From an uncultured Lachnospiraceae bacterium (GTDB lineage: Bacteria; Bacillota; Clostridia; Lachnospirales; Lachnospiraceae): 22,966 bases of DNA. The translations under genes were made by a program, and so were the position numbers. Below are positions 1 to 6,620 of the stretch, one piece after another. Position 1 is the stretch's first letter; each line of letters starts with the position of its first letter. Where the stretch lies: the NCBI GenBank assembly GCA_910579285.1, contig CAJTTT010000017.1, positions 1 to 22,966 on the forward strand, read 5' to 3'. Under the pieces are notes generated by a model, which saw only the letters and a program-made list of their open reading frames with translations, did not search any database and had not been told where the DNA came from.

Positions 1-214
1 CCGCATCCATCCACGCATCCTTCACGTCCTGCGGGGCATTGGGACCGACCATCTCAAAAGCTTTTTCATCCTGATTGGCCGCTTCCCTCTGTGCCTCCTT
101 TTCCTCCGCTATTTTCAAAAATCCCGCAGCCTCGGATTCCGCACTTCTTTTTTCCCGCATTGCCTGATACGCCGTTACCGGGCAGCCTGTTGTTCCTATG
201 CCGTTAATGCTCAT
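1..214 (-). CDS. Partial hypothetical protein with MSINGIG N-terminus
   Basis: Only the first 71 codons are inside the window; the rest runs off the left edge. ATG at 214-212 follows a clear GGAGG (about 226-230), which fixes the start. The protein begins MSINGIGTTGCP and continues with a charged, probably helical stretch rich in Glu, Ala and Lys, then a motif EMVGPNAPQDVKDAW. No signal peptide or membrane segment is visible. The start resembles the protein at 949-1596 (MSVNGIG), and both carry a later MVG-(acidic/Asn)-A motif, so I treat them as distant paralogues of a Lachnospiraceae family of unknown function. It lies 88 bp downstream of the TetR gene in the same direction and could share its transcript. 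No function is assigned. Confidence 0.8.
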   Translation of the reverse strand, partial: MSINGIGTTGCPVTAYQAMREKRSAESEAAGFLKIAEEKEAQREAANQDEKAFEMVGPNAPQDVKDAWMDA

Positions 215-302
215 TTCCAATTATCCTCCACTCTTTTCGTGCCGCAGTTTCCCGTCAAAATCCCTGCATCGCATCAGCGGGCGGCCGTATTTTCTTTGTC
301 TG

Positions 303-851
303 TTAATAAATCATGCGCTCAATGATTATGAGCAAAAAGGAGAGATCATACGTCCGCGCCCTTAACAGCATCGTCATGTTCATCACAAGGAAACGGGCAA
401 ACTGCTCCTTGGTAAATGTCTCATTCCAGACGTCTTTGCGGACATGCGCATCCTGTTCCATGCACTGAATCAGCGTCTCCTCCAAGACCGCTTGTGCGGA
501 CGCCATATGCGCCTGCCCTGCCGCTTCCACATTGCCAAGGCTGTTCATCAGTTTTCCCGCAGATTTGTCTATGCGTTCTTGCAGGAAGTAAAAGATTTCC
601 TGCAGCTGCCCACAAAACGATTCAGCCGTAATTTCATTTCTCATTTCCAGCAGAGCCTGGTTCCAATAGCCTTCCGTAAGCGCCAGCAGAATCTCATCTT
701 TATTTGAAAAGTAATTGTATACGGTTCCGCTTGCAATGCCAGCCTCTTTCGCGATGGAACGGATATTGACGGCCTCAATCCCTTCTGTATCTACCATACT
801 TTGGGCTATCTTCAGCAATGTGTCACGCAGGGTATCGTCTTTTCTACGCAC
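303..851 (-). CDS. TetR/AcrR family transcriptional regulator
   Basis: This 182-residue protein has the usual TetR length. Residues about 8-50 form the N-terminal DNA-binding three-helix unit, with the typical pattern VNIRSIAKEAGIASGTVYNYFSNKDEIL. The remainder is the helical ligand-binding and dimerisation part, which is not conserved enough to name a ligand. The start is GTG (851-849), 7 nt after AAGGAG; no upstream ATG is in frame. A promoter at 896-924 and a palindrome TGAAC-GT-GTTCA at 879-890 lie just upstream, so autorepression is likely. TetR proteins often control a neighbouring efflux pump, but none is present here. The only downstream gene in the same direction inside the window is the partial MSINGIG gene. 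Confidence 0.93.
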   Translation of the reverse strand: MRRKDDTLRDTLLKIAQSMVDTEGIEAVNIRSIAKEAGIASGTVYNYFSNKDEILLALTEGYWNQALLEMRNEITAESFCGQLQEIFYFLQERIDKSAGKLMNSLGNVEAAGQAHMASAQAVLEETLIQCMEQDAHVRKDVWNETFTKEQFARFLVMNMTMLLRARTYDLSFLLIIIERMIY

Positions 852-878
852 GGGAAATCTCCTTCCGCCTTCTTTTTG

Positions 879-890
879 TGAACGTGTTCA
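879..890 (-). promoter_or_regulatory. Candidate TetR operator (TGAAC-N2-GTTCA palindrome)
   Basis: The sequence is an inverted repeat of two 5-base arms around a 2-base centre. It lies just downstream of the -10 element of the TetR gene and would cover the transcription start. That is a common place for a self-repressing TetR operator. Assignment to this TetR protein is inference. Confidence 0.5.
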
Positions 891-895
891 TTCGT

Positions 896-924
896 TTTTT
901 ATTCACATATGTAAGAATTGTCAG
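896..924 (-). promoter_or_regulatory. Candidate promoter of the TetR gene
   Basis: On the minus strand CTGACA (-35, 919-924) and TAAAAA (-10, 896-901) are separated by exactly 17 bp. The -35 is close to consensus and the -10 is weaker. Transcription would start near 889, inside the operator-like palindrome, about 38 bp before the GTG start. Confidence 0.5.
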
Positions 925-948
925 TTTTCTCTCAGATCAGAGATATCC

Positions 949-1596
949 TCACTCAGTGATCAGCGAAACCATCGTTTCCTGTATATTCTTCTGCCAATAG
1001 GAGCTATTAAAATAATCCCCATCCTTTGCTGTATTTTTGAACATATTCATAATCATATCGTAAGACATGGATGAAGTGTCAACAATCAGGCTTTTCCCAT
1101 CCTTTGATTGAATCACGGTCCCGTTTGTTCCCACAAATGCAGTCGTGTTGTCATCCAGATGCTGAATTGTACCTGTCATTTCCGCAAACTTTTTCAGCCA
1201 CGACTCTCCCGTCTCCCTGCACATTTCCTTAAACTTCTCAGCGTCTTCCCCCACCATGTAAGGGTGTTTTCCATCTCTGACATACCAGGAAAAACCTGTT
1301 TCTTTGTCCGTATACTTCGGGTCTGAGGCTGCCCATTCTTCCAGCGGCCTGCCACCATACCATGCTGTCAGGCCGCTATCGTTTGATATGGCGTTTTCCT
1401 CCTGTTCCATTATGGGATTTGTCGATTTAAGTGCGCCGTATATGTCCTGCACATCGGCATTCTGCCTTCTGCCTGTGGGCACGGATGCCTCTTCTGTCTG
1501 TTGCTGTGGGTAAAACTGCCCGGCTCTGTTCCTGTTGTACTTGTTCGTTGATACATTGTTCTGATAAAAACCGTGTCCTATGCCATTTACGCTCAC
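949..1596 (-). CDS. Hypothetical protein with MSVNGIG N-terminus
   Basis: This 215-residue protein of unknown function has a GTG start at 1596-1594, 8 nt after AAGGAGG. The N-terminal ~45 residues (MSVNGIGHGFYQNN...) are rich in Asn, Gln and Tyr and probably unstructured. The middle (about 75-145) has acidic, aromatic segments such as LTAWYGGRPLEEW and a motif YMVGEDAEKFKEM. The C-terminal third looks like a small alpha/beta part (TAFVGTNGTVIQSKDG, then DTSSMSYDMIMNMFKN). There is no signal peptide, membrane segment or catalytic motif. The first seven residues and the MVG motif recall the partial protein at 1-214. The gene lies between the radical SAM gene and the TetR gene on the same strand, with its own strong ribosome binding site. 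Confidence 0.82.
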   Translation of the reverse strand: MSVNGIGHGFYQNNVSTNKYNRNRAGQFYPQQQTEEASVPTGRRQNADVQDIYGALKSTNPIMEQEENAISNDSGLTAWYGGRPLEEWAASDPKYTDKETGFSWYVRDGKHPYMVGEDAEKFKEMCRETGESWLKKFAEMTGTIQHLDDNTTAFVGTNGTVIQSKDGKSLIVDTSSMSYDMIMNMFKNTAKDGDYFNSSYWQKNIQETMVSLITE

Positions 1597-1700
1597 TTTT
1601 TATGTCCTCCTTCAATGTCATTTATATGGAAATCTCCAGTCCTGTTAATCCGTCCTGTCATTTCCTCTGTGGATAATACGAATCAACAGTCAGAAAAGTT

Positions 1701-2534
1701 TCAATTCCCCACATACACCTTTTCCAGATATTTCTCCGCCGTCCCGGCAAGCCGGTATAACTGCCCCACATCTGTAGCTTCTCTGTCCCTCATGCGGTAC
1801 CGGGGAAAAAAGCGGTTGATATGAAGCGGGATCGACGGACATAAGCCGGAGATCCATTTGGCCTGCGCTTCCATGTCCTCCAAAGAATCGTTTTCTCCCG
1901 GCACAATCAGCGTAGTCAGTTCCACATGGCAGCTCTCCACAGACCTCGCGATAAAGGCCTTAACCGTCTCCAGATCTCCGCCAAGCTTCCGATAATACGC
2001 CTCCCGAAACCCCTTCAGGTCAATGTTCATGGCATCTATCCACGGCAGCAGCTCCTCAAGTGTCTCAAGCCCGGCGGTTCCGTTCGTCACAAGAACATTC
2101 TGCATGCCATATTCTCTCACAAGCCGTGCTGTATCGCGGACAAACTCCCAACCCACCAGCGGTTCGTTATAGGTATAAGCTACCCCGATGTTTTCCACTC
2201 TTTTCTCTTTCTTCCACGTCAGCGCTGTCTCTGCAAGTTCCCTGGGAAACATATACTCCGCGTCAAGGGTTCCTCTGTCCGTCATGGAAATCTCGTGATT
2301 CTGGCAGAAGGGACATCTGAGGTTACAGCCATAGCTTCCCACGGACAGAATTGTACTCCCTCTATGAAACTCATACAGGGGCTTCTTTTCAATGGGATCA
2401 AGCGCAAGAGCGGTAATCCATCCATAATTTTCGCATATTATTTCCCCATCTTCATTTTTTCTGGCTCTGCACAGACCCGTCTGTCCGGGTTCCAGCGCAC
2501 AGTGATGCATACATACCTGGCAAACTGTTTTCAT
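1701..2534 (-). CDS. amrS: AmmeMemoRadiSam system radical SAM enzyme
   Basis: This 277-residue radical SAM protein carries the [4Fe-4S] motif C70-x3-C74-x2-C77 (CNLRCPFC). An N-terminal Cys cluster (C5, C8, C12, C22), typical of the AmmeMemoRadiSam / PflA-like group (COG1180), probably binds another metal. Later segments such as YTYNEP and NVLVTNGT match the SAM-binding barrel of this family. I chose ATG at 2534 because AGGAG lies 10 nt upstream. An in-frame TTG at 2558 would extend it by 8 residues but lacks a ribosome binding site. It starts 20 bp after the stop of the Memo/AMMECR1 fusion gene, so the two are almost certainly one operon. The reaction is unknown for the family; the partners suggest a joint modification of a shared substrate. 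Confidence 0.93.
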   Translation of the reverse strand: MKTVCQVCMHHCALEPGQTGLCRARKNEDGEIICENYGWITALALDPIEKKPLYEFHRGSTILSVGSYGCNLRCPFCQNHEISMTDRGTLDAEYMFPRELAETALTWKKEKRVENIGVAYTYNEPLVGWEFVRDTARLVREYGMQNVLVTNGTAGLETLEELLPWIDAMNIDLKGFREAYYRKLGGDLETVKAFIARSVESCHVELTTLIVPGENDSLEDMEAQAKWISGLCPSIPLHINRFFPRYRMRDREATDVGQLYRLAGTAEKYLEKVYVGN

Positions 2535-2554
2535 CGCAAGGAAACTCCTGTCTC

Positions 2555-3940
2555 TCAATGGTGCCGTATTACTTCAAACCGTTCCAGCTCCACGCTCTCA
2601 TGGTCTTTGATTCCCGCCTTCTGCTTCGCTATGGCAATCTGCTGTTCTACCGTGTCCACACCCTCCAGATTCGGCAGCAGCAGACCGCGCCTTCCGCCCT
2701 TTGTCACGATCACTCCGTAACGGGTCACATCCAGCTCCTCCGGCGAGGAAATCTTCTCCGTCTCCCCCAGCACATCAACGCTGATCGTCAGACGCTCCAC
2801 CTCCCATGCCTCCACGGGAGAGAACCTGGAATCCTCCGAACAGGCGCTCACCGCATTGTGCATGATCTCCTCCGCAAGAGATCCTCTGACCGCCCGAATC
2901 GTTCCGATACAGCCTCTGAGCCTTCCGTCCTCCTTCAGGGACACAAAGGCTCCCGCCCTGCTTTGGTACAATTCCTCCGGCAGTCCCTCGGGCATCTCTG
3001 GAACATTTCCCGTCCCTGTGAACGTCTCGATGGTGTACCTTGCCAGCCTGACGTACGGATCTTCCCGCTCCCGCCTGGCCAAATACGCTGCCCGCTCCTT
3101 CTCCTCATGCTGTTCCAGAAAATTCCGTGTCCCGTCATTGCCACGGGGAAGATAAGTACAGACACCATATCCCACCCCGAAAGGTCCCTCATAGGAAAGC
3201 TGCTTGGCCTCCACATCGGTATTGTCAAACACACCTGCCAGAATGGTAAAGGAGCGATGACCGCACTCCGCCGCCTTCTCGCAGAAATCTTCCGAAAATG
3301 CCAGCAGTTCCCCAAATGCGCCCCTGCCCATCACATCCATGATCCGCGCGTCGTAGGCAGGTCCCTCCTTCTGATAGCCGTAAGGCCCGTCCTCCTTCAG
3401 CTTATGGGACAAGTCGCCGCTGGCAATCACCACCGTATTCCGTCCAAGCGACTGCGCAGCCGCTCTGATGCACTGCCCCAGCCGGTAATGCACAGACAGC
3501 GGCAGGCCCGACAGGCCGACCCGCACCAATCGATATTTCGTCCATCTCTGATTCACAAAATATAAGGGCACCATCGTGCCGTGATCCAGCTTTTTCTCCC
3601 GTTCTCCCAACGTCCCCGCCGGTAAACCGGCAGCCTCCGCAGCCTCACACAGCTCACGGACAAATTCCGTGTCATAGGAGACTTGCATAGAAGTCCGTCT
3701 GGCGCGAAACTGCCCAAAATCACCCCTTGCATCCTGCCCTGGCGAAATATGAAAATAGTCCGCATACATGATCTGATGCGGGGACAGGAGCACGATCGTC
3801 TCCGGCTGCAGGCGGCCGATCATCTCCGCAGCCTTCTGGTATGCATCAATCGTCTTCTGAATGTTCTTCTCCTCACCACCGCCCACATCAGGTATGATAA
3901 GCGGCGGGTGCGGCACCATGAATCCTGCCGAAATTCCCAT
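2555..3940 (-). CDS. AmmeMemoRadiSam fusion: Memo-like domain plus AMMECR1 domain
   Basis: This 461-residue protein has two domains. Residues about 1-265 are a Memo-like / class III extradiol dioxygenase fold: H11 (MVPHPPLI), H55 (LSPHQ), H120 (LDHGTMVPL) and H179 (SGDLSHK) are candidate metal ligands. Residues about 293-461 are an AMMECR1 domain with the hallmark LRGCIG at 341-346 and the later segment VTKGGRRGLLLP. The two modules are encoded separately in many genomes. ATG at 3940 is chosen because AGGAGG sits 6 nt upstream; an in-frame extension to 3982 lacks one. The gene precedes the radical SAM partner by 20 bp. It is a soluble cytoplasmic protein with no signal peptide. Biochemical function is unknown; oxygen-dependent dioxygenase chemistry would be surprising in an anaerobe. 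Confidence 0.93.
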   Translation of the reverse strand: MGISAGFMVPHPPLIIPDVGGGEEKNIQKTIDAYQKAAEMIGRLQPETIVLLSPHQIMYADYFHISPGQDARGDFGQFRARRTSMQVSYDTEFVRELCEAAEAAGLPAGTLGEREKKLDHGTMVPLYFVNQRWTKYRLVRVGLSGLPLSVHYRLGQCIRAAAQSLGRNTVVIASGDLSHKLKEDGPYGYQKEGPAYDARIMDVMGRGAFGELLAFSEDFCEKAAECGHRSFTILAGVFDNTDVEAKQLSYEGPFGVGYGVCTYLPRGNDGTRNFLEQHEEKERAAYLARREREDPYVRLARYTIETFTGTGNVPEMPEGLPEELYQSRAGAFVSLKEDGRLRGCIGTIRAVRGSLAEEIMHNAVSACSEDSRFSPVEAWEVERLTISVDVLGETEKISSPEELDVTRYGVIVTKGGRRGLLLPNLEGVDTVEQQIAIAKQKAGIKDHESVELERFEVIRHH

Positions 3941-4022
3941 AATGATCCTCCTGTCTGCATTACAAATCCGCTGCCGTTTCAATCCACTTGACTTAAATGT
4001 CGTTTTTGGGAAATTTATCGTC

Positions 4023-4520
4023 TTATTGGATAAGCGTTTTGACCCATTCCACCAATGGGCTGTCCTTGTTAATATCTATGTATCTCTTGAATAACGCTTT
4101 GCTTTCAGCTCTTAAAATTCCCGATGTAATTTCCGGCAGGCAAAAAGATGATGCAACGTGGAAATCATTCCATGATTTCACAGCCCATTGTGCCGCACCA
4201 TCAGAAGGTGCATCAAGTGAATAGTATACCTTGCCAACAAATGATGATATGGAAGCGCCCAAACACATCATACAAGGTTCTAAATTAGTGAACAATTCCA
4301 TTTGCCGCTTTTCTTTTGCTTTCATCTTTTTCTGATCCAGTTCCATCAGAGCTTTTAATTCTGCATGAACCAATAATCTGTTATCTTCGCTTTCAGATGT
4401 ATGACTTTGAGCCACTATTGTATCATTGTGAAATATCATACATGCTATCGGTAATTCATTTTTCTCTAATGCCTGCTCTGCCAGATCAATAACAAGTTTC
4501 ATTTTCTCATTTACAGTCAT
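4023..4520 (-). CDS. Cytidine/deoxycytidylate deaminase-family zinc hydrolase
   Basis: This 165-residue protein has the zinc motifs of the CMP/dCMP/tRNA-adenosine deaminase fold: H52-A-E54 (VHAELKA) and P82-C83-M-M-C86 (EPCMMC). E54 would be the proton shuttle and H52, C83 and C86 the zinc ligands. The N-terminal half (AEQALEKNELPIACMI) resembles TadA and guanine deaminases. It has an extra charged stretch (DQKKMKAKEKR) between the motifs and an unusual C-terminus (LFKRYIDINKDSPLVEWV), so it is probably not the housekeeping tRNA deaminase; a nucleobase or nucleoside substrate is possible. ATG at 4520 has only a weak G-rich ribosome binding site. It appears to be transcribed alone; its GC content looks lower than that of the flanking genes. 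Confidence 0.88.
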   Translation of the reverse strand: MTVNEKMKLVIDLAEQALEKNELPIACMIFHNDTIVAQSHTSESEDNRLLVHAELKALMELDQKKMKAKEKRQMELFTNLEPCMMCLGASISSFVGKVYYSLDAPSDGAAQWAVKSWNDFHVASSFCLPEITSGILRAESKALFKRYIDINKDSPLVEWVKTLIQ

Positions 4521-4565
4521 AATTTATAGCCCCCACTCACGCCACTTGACAAATTGTTTCATGTC

Positions 4566-4593
4566 ATTATCCTACCACAAGCACATACACAAT
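4566..4593 (-). promoter_or_regulatory. Possible promoter of the deaminase gene
   Basis: On the minus strand GATAAT (-10, 4566-4571) lies 16 bp after ATTGTG (-35, 4588-4593). The -10 is good and the -35 poor. The surrounding 4521-4647 interval is AT-rich and holds no convincing terminator for the radical SAM operon upstream. Confidence 0.3.
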
Positions 4594-4647
4594 TCCATTA
4601 AATTCTGCTTAACTCCCTGCCCTCACAGAAGTGTAAAAATGAATTCC

Positions 4648-5529
4648 TCATCCCAAAGATTTCAAACTCCGCCGGTATTCCTTCATTTCCTCCTCGCTTA
4701 CCGTATCTATGATATGCTGCAGCTCGCTGACCACGCGCTCCCGTTCCTTTGGCAGATAAGCAGTGATCGGATAAAAATTTGAACGCGAGTTGGCAAAAAG
4801 ATGTGTCCGTATCTGCAGATTCTGAATAAACACCTGCAGTTCCTCCAGGCGCTCCTTCTCTCCGGCAGGTACAAACTGCCCTTTCTGCTCCATGCGGTAC
4901 AGCTCCGTATCCGAAAACAGCGTGAGCGAATCCACTGAGATGAAATAAGGGTTTAGCCGGCTGAACAGCCTTGCACTGTTCACCGCATTCCAGTATCCCC
5001 TGCCCTTCCCTGCAAGCCCGGTCATGTAGACAAAATAGTATTCCATTCCCGCCTCGTCCAACTTCCGGCACTGCTCCAGTATATCAGCCGCCGTATATCC
5101 TTTGCCAGCCAGCGCCAGCGTGTCATCGTCACCGCTCTCCGTCCCAATGCTCAGCCCGTTTATCCCCATCGCCCGAAGTTTCTTAAGCTGCCACACCTCC
5201 TTATCCTTAATATCCCTGATGCTTGCGAACATGGCCATCGTCTGACATTTGATGAGGTAATCCCGCACTGTAAGCGCCCGGAGCTTCAAATTCTCATAGC
5301 TCATAGCAAAGGGGTTCGCTCCCGTCCAGAAAATACGCCTTGCATAAGGCTGATATCTTTTGATCTCCGCAAGATCCTCCTCGAACTCCTCCATCGGTGA
5401 CATGCGGAAGCGCTCGTCTCTGTAAAGGCTGCAGAAATGGCATTTCCCATAAGTACAGCCGGAAGCTGCCTGTATGATGACGGAATTTGCCTCGTAAGGC
5501 GGCCTCCACGTCCTTCCCGTAAAATGCAA
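4648..5529 (-). CDS. Radical SAM protein (second of a tandem pair)
   Basis: This 293-residue radical SAM protein has cluster cysteines C25-x4-C30-x2-C33 (CTYGKCHFC). Later segments are typical of the SAM barrel (RRIFWTGANPFAM; INGLSIGTESGDDDTL; AGMEYYFVYMTGLAGKGRG). It aligns along its whole length with the neighbour at 5543-6445, so the pair arose by duplication. The start is TTG at 5529, which matches the second Met of the paralogue (MHFTG versus MHYTG) and follows a perfect AGGAGGTGATC; no nearby ATG fits. The stop of the upstream gene overlaps this ribosome binding site, suggesting translational coupling. It is a soluble, cytoplasmic protein. The substrate is unknown; the overall shape is like COG1032-type or HemN-type proteins, but neither assignment is certain. 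Confidence 0.92.
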   Translation of the reverse strand: MHFTGRTWRPPYEANSVIIQAASGCTYGKCHFCSLYRDERFRMSPMEEFEEDLAEIKRYQPYARRIFWTGANPFAMSYENLKLRALTVRDYLIKCQTMAMFASIRDIKDKEVWQLKKLRAMGINGLSIGTESGDDDTLALAGKGYTAADILEQCRKLDEAGMEYYFVYMTGLAGKGRGYWNAVNSARLFSRLNPYFISVDSLTLFSDTELYRMEQKGQFVPAGEKERLEELQVFIQNLQIRTHLFANSRSNFYPITAYLPKERERVVSELQHIIDTVSEEEMKEYRRSLKSLG

Positions 5530-5533
5530 TTCG

Positions 5534-5544
5534 GATCACCTCCT
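5534..5544 (-). promoter_or_regulatory. Full-length Shine-Dalgarno overlapping the upstream stop codon
   Basis: The minus strand reads AGGAGGTGATC, an 11-base match to the anti-Shine-Dalgarno tail of 16S rRNA. Its first bases are also part of the TAG stop (5543-5545) of the preceding radical SAM gene. It decides the TTG start at 5529 of the second gene. Confidence 0.85.
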
Positions 5545-6445
5545 ACAGATGATGGACTCTCTCACGGTAGCGCCGCAGTTCGTCCTCGCTCACATTCTTT
5601 ATGACATCACCAAGGAAAGCCCGCAGTTTTTTCTTATCTTCTGGCAGCACCCCATGAAGCTGGAATGCATTGGATGCGCCAAACGCCGCAAATTCTGTGG
5701 GGATTTCCAATCCTTCCACCAATGCCCGTACTTCCCTGTACTTCTCTTTCTCGCTTTCCTCCCGCCAGTTCCCCTGCCGGATTTCCCCATACAGCTTTGC
5801 CTCCGGGTAGATGGTCAGCATATTGACGCCGATCAGAGCCGGATGGAGCTTGTTGCATACGGCGGCGGTTACCCTTGCCCCGTCCTCCCCGCGCCCTGCG
5901 CCGGATATGCCCGTCAGATAGAAAAAGCTGTAACGGATGCCGGCTCTGTCCAGCCGCCCGCACTGCTCCAGAATGTCAGCCGAAAGATACCCTTTATCCA
6001 TGAACCGCAGTGCTTCGTCATCTGCCGTTTCGATACCGATTGTCAGCCCGTCATAGCCTGCTCCGTGCAGGGCGGCCAGTTCCTCATCCGTTTTCAGGGT
6101 AATGTCCGTCACCCTGGCAAAGCTGCCAATGGTTTCCATTCCCGGAAAATACCGATGTACCAGCCCTGCAATCTCCATCAGCCTGTCATATTTCAGTACA
6201 AAAGGGTTGGCCCCGGTCAGGAAAGTGCGGGATGCCTTCCTGCCAAAAAAGGCGTGGTACATCTTCTGTGCCTCTTTCAGATCCGCCTCAATATCTTCCA
6301 GCGGTGACATCCTGAACTGAAAAGGCAGATCCGCGTAGAGCGTGCAGAATTTACATCTGTGGTGCGTACATCCCGCGGTAACTTCCAGAAGCAGGGAAGA
6401 CGCTTCATAAGGTGGTCTCCATATGGTTCCTGTATAATGCATCAT
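5543..6445 (-). CDS. Radical SAM protein (first of a tandem pair)
   Basis: This 300-residue radical SAM protein is paralogous to the next gene downstream. The cluster motif is C26-x4-C31-x2-C34 (CTHHRCKFC), again with four residues in the first gap rather than the classic three. SAM-barrel segments are recognisable (SRTFLTGANPFVL; YDGLTIGIETADDEAL; GIRYSFFYLTGISGAGRG). Two consecutive ATG codons (6445 and 6442) follow GAGGAGG. A good promoter lies at 6479-6507, facing away from the HxlR gene. The two radical SAM genes form a two-gene operon with 13 bp between stop and start. The substrate is unknown; divergent pairing with HxlR suggests induction by a small or reactive compound, which is inference. 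Confidence 0.93.
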   Translation of the reverse strand: MMHYTGTIWRPPYEASSLLLEVTAGCTHHRCKFCTLYADLPFQFRMSPLEDIEADLKEAQKMYHAFFGRKASRTFLTGANPFVLKYDRLMEIAGLVHRYFPGMETIGSFARVTDITLKTDEELAALHGAGYDGLTIGIETADDEALRFMDKGYLSADILEQCGRLDRAGIRYSFFYLTGISGAGRGEDGARVTAAVCNKLHPALIGVNMLTIYPEAKLYGEIRQGNWREESEKEKYREVRALVEGLEIPTEFAAFGASNAFQLHGVLPEDKKKLRAFLGDVIKNVSEDELRRYRERVHHL

Positions 6446-6478
6446 TCATTCCTCCTCGTGTCTTTTCTCTTTTGCACC

Positions 6479-6507
6479 AAATTACACCCAAAACCACACG
6501 AAATCAA
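6479..6507 (-). promoter_or_regulatory. Promoter of the radical SAM operon
   Basis: On the minus strand TTGATT (-35, 6502-6507) and TAATTT (-10, 6479-6484) are spaced by 17 bp. Transcription would start near 6472, about 27 bp before the first ATG. An inverted repeat (6508-6533) touches the upstream edge of the -35. Confidence 0.6.
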
Positions 6508-6546
6508 GTACTGTCTTTTTTAGTCGGCAGTACACTTTTTCATACT
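6508..6546. promoter_or_regulatory. Inverted repeats between divergent promoters, candidate HxlR operators
   Basis: GTACTG (6508-6513) and CAGTAC (6528-6533) form perfect 6-base arms around a 14-base gap. A second overlapping pair is AGTA (6529-6532) with TACT (6543-6546). They sit between the two promoters and directly against the -35 of the radical SAM operon. HxlR-type proteins bind short inverted repeats of TAC/GTA character; that this protein binds here is inference. Confidence 0.45.
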
Positions 6547-6568
6547 ATCTGTCAAAAATGACCGTATC

Positions 6569-6597
6569 TTGATTTTTTCCCGCTGCCGGGATATACT
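6569..6597 (+). promoter_or_regulatory. Promoter of the HxlR gene
   Basis: TTGATT (-35, 6569-6574) and TATACT (-10, 6592-6597) are separated by exactly 17 bp. The start would be near 6604, giving a very short leader before the ribosome binding site and the ATG at 6621. Confidence 0.65.
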
Positions 6598-6620
6598 CAT
6601 GGGAAAAGAGGTGGAAGGAA

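Noticed and set aside
2535..2558. TTG start at 2558 for the AmmeMemoRadiSam radical SAM gene
   Set aside because: No ribosome binding site upstream; ATG 2534 has AGGAG and gives the family's usual start near the Cys cluster.
1926..2720. 264-codon open frame on the plus strand
   Set aside because: It lies antisense to the radical SAM and Memo/AMMECR1 genes, has no family motif and no ribosome binding site; it is a by-product of their codon use.
2558..3565. 335-codon open frame on the plus strand
   Set aside because: Antisense to the conserved Memo/AMMECR1 fusion; composition (many Arg, His, Pro, Leu) is typical of a shadow frame.
5549..6307. 252-codon open frame on the plus strand
   Set aside because: Antisense to a clear radical SAM gene, with no protein-like motifs.
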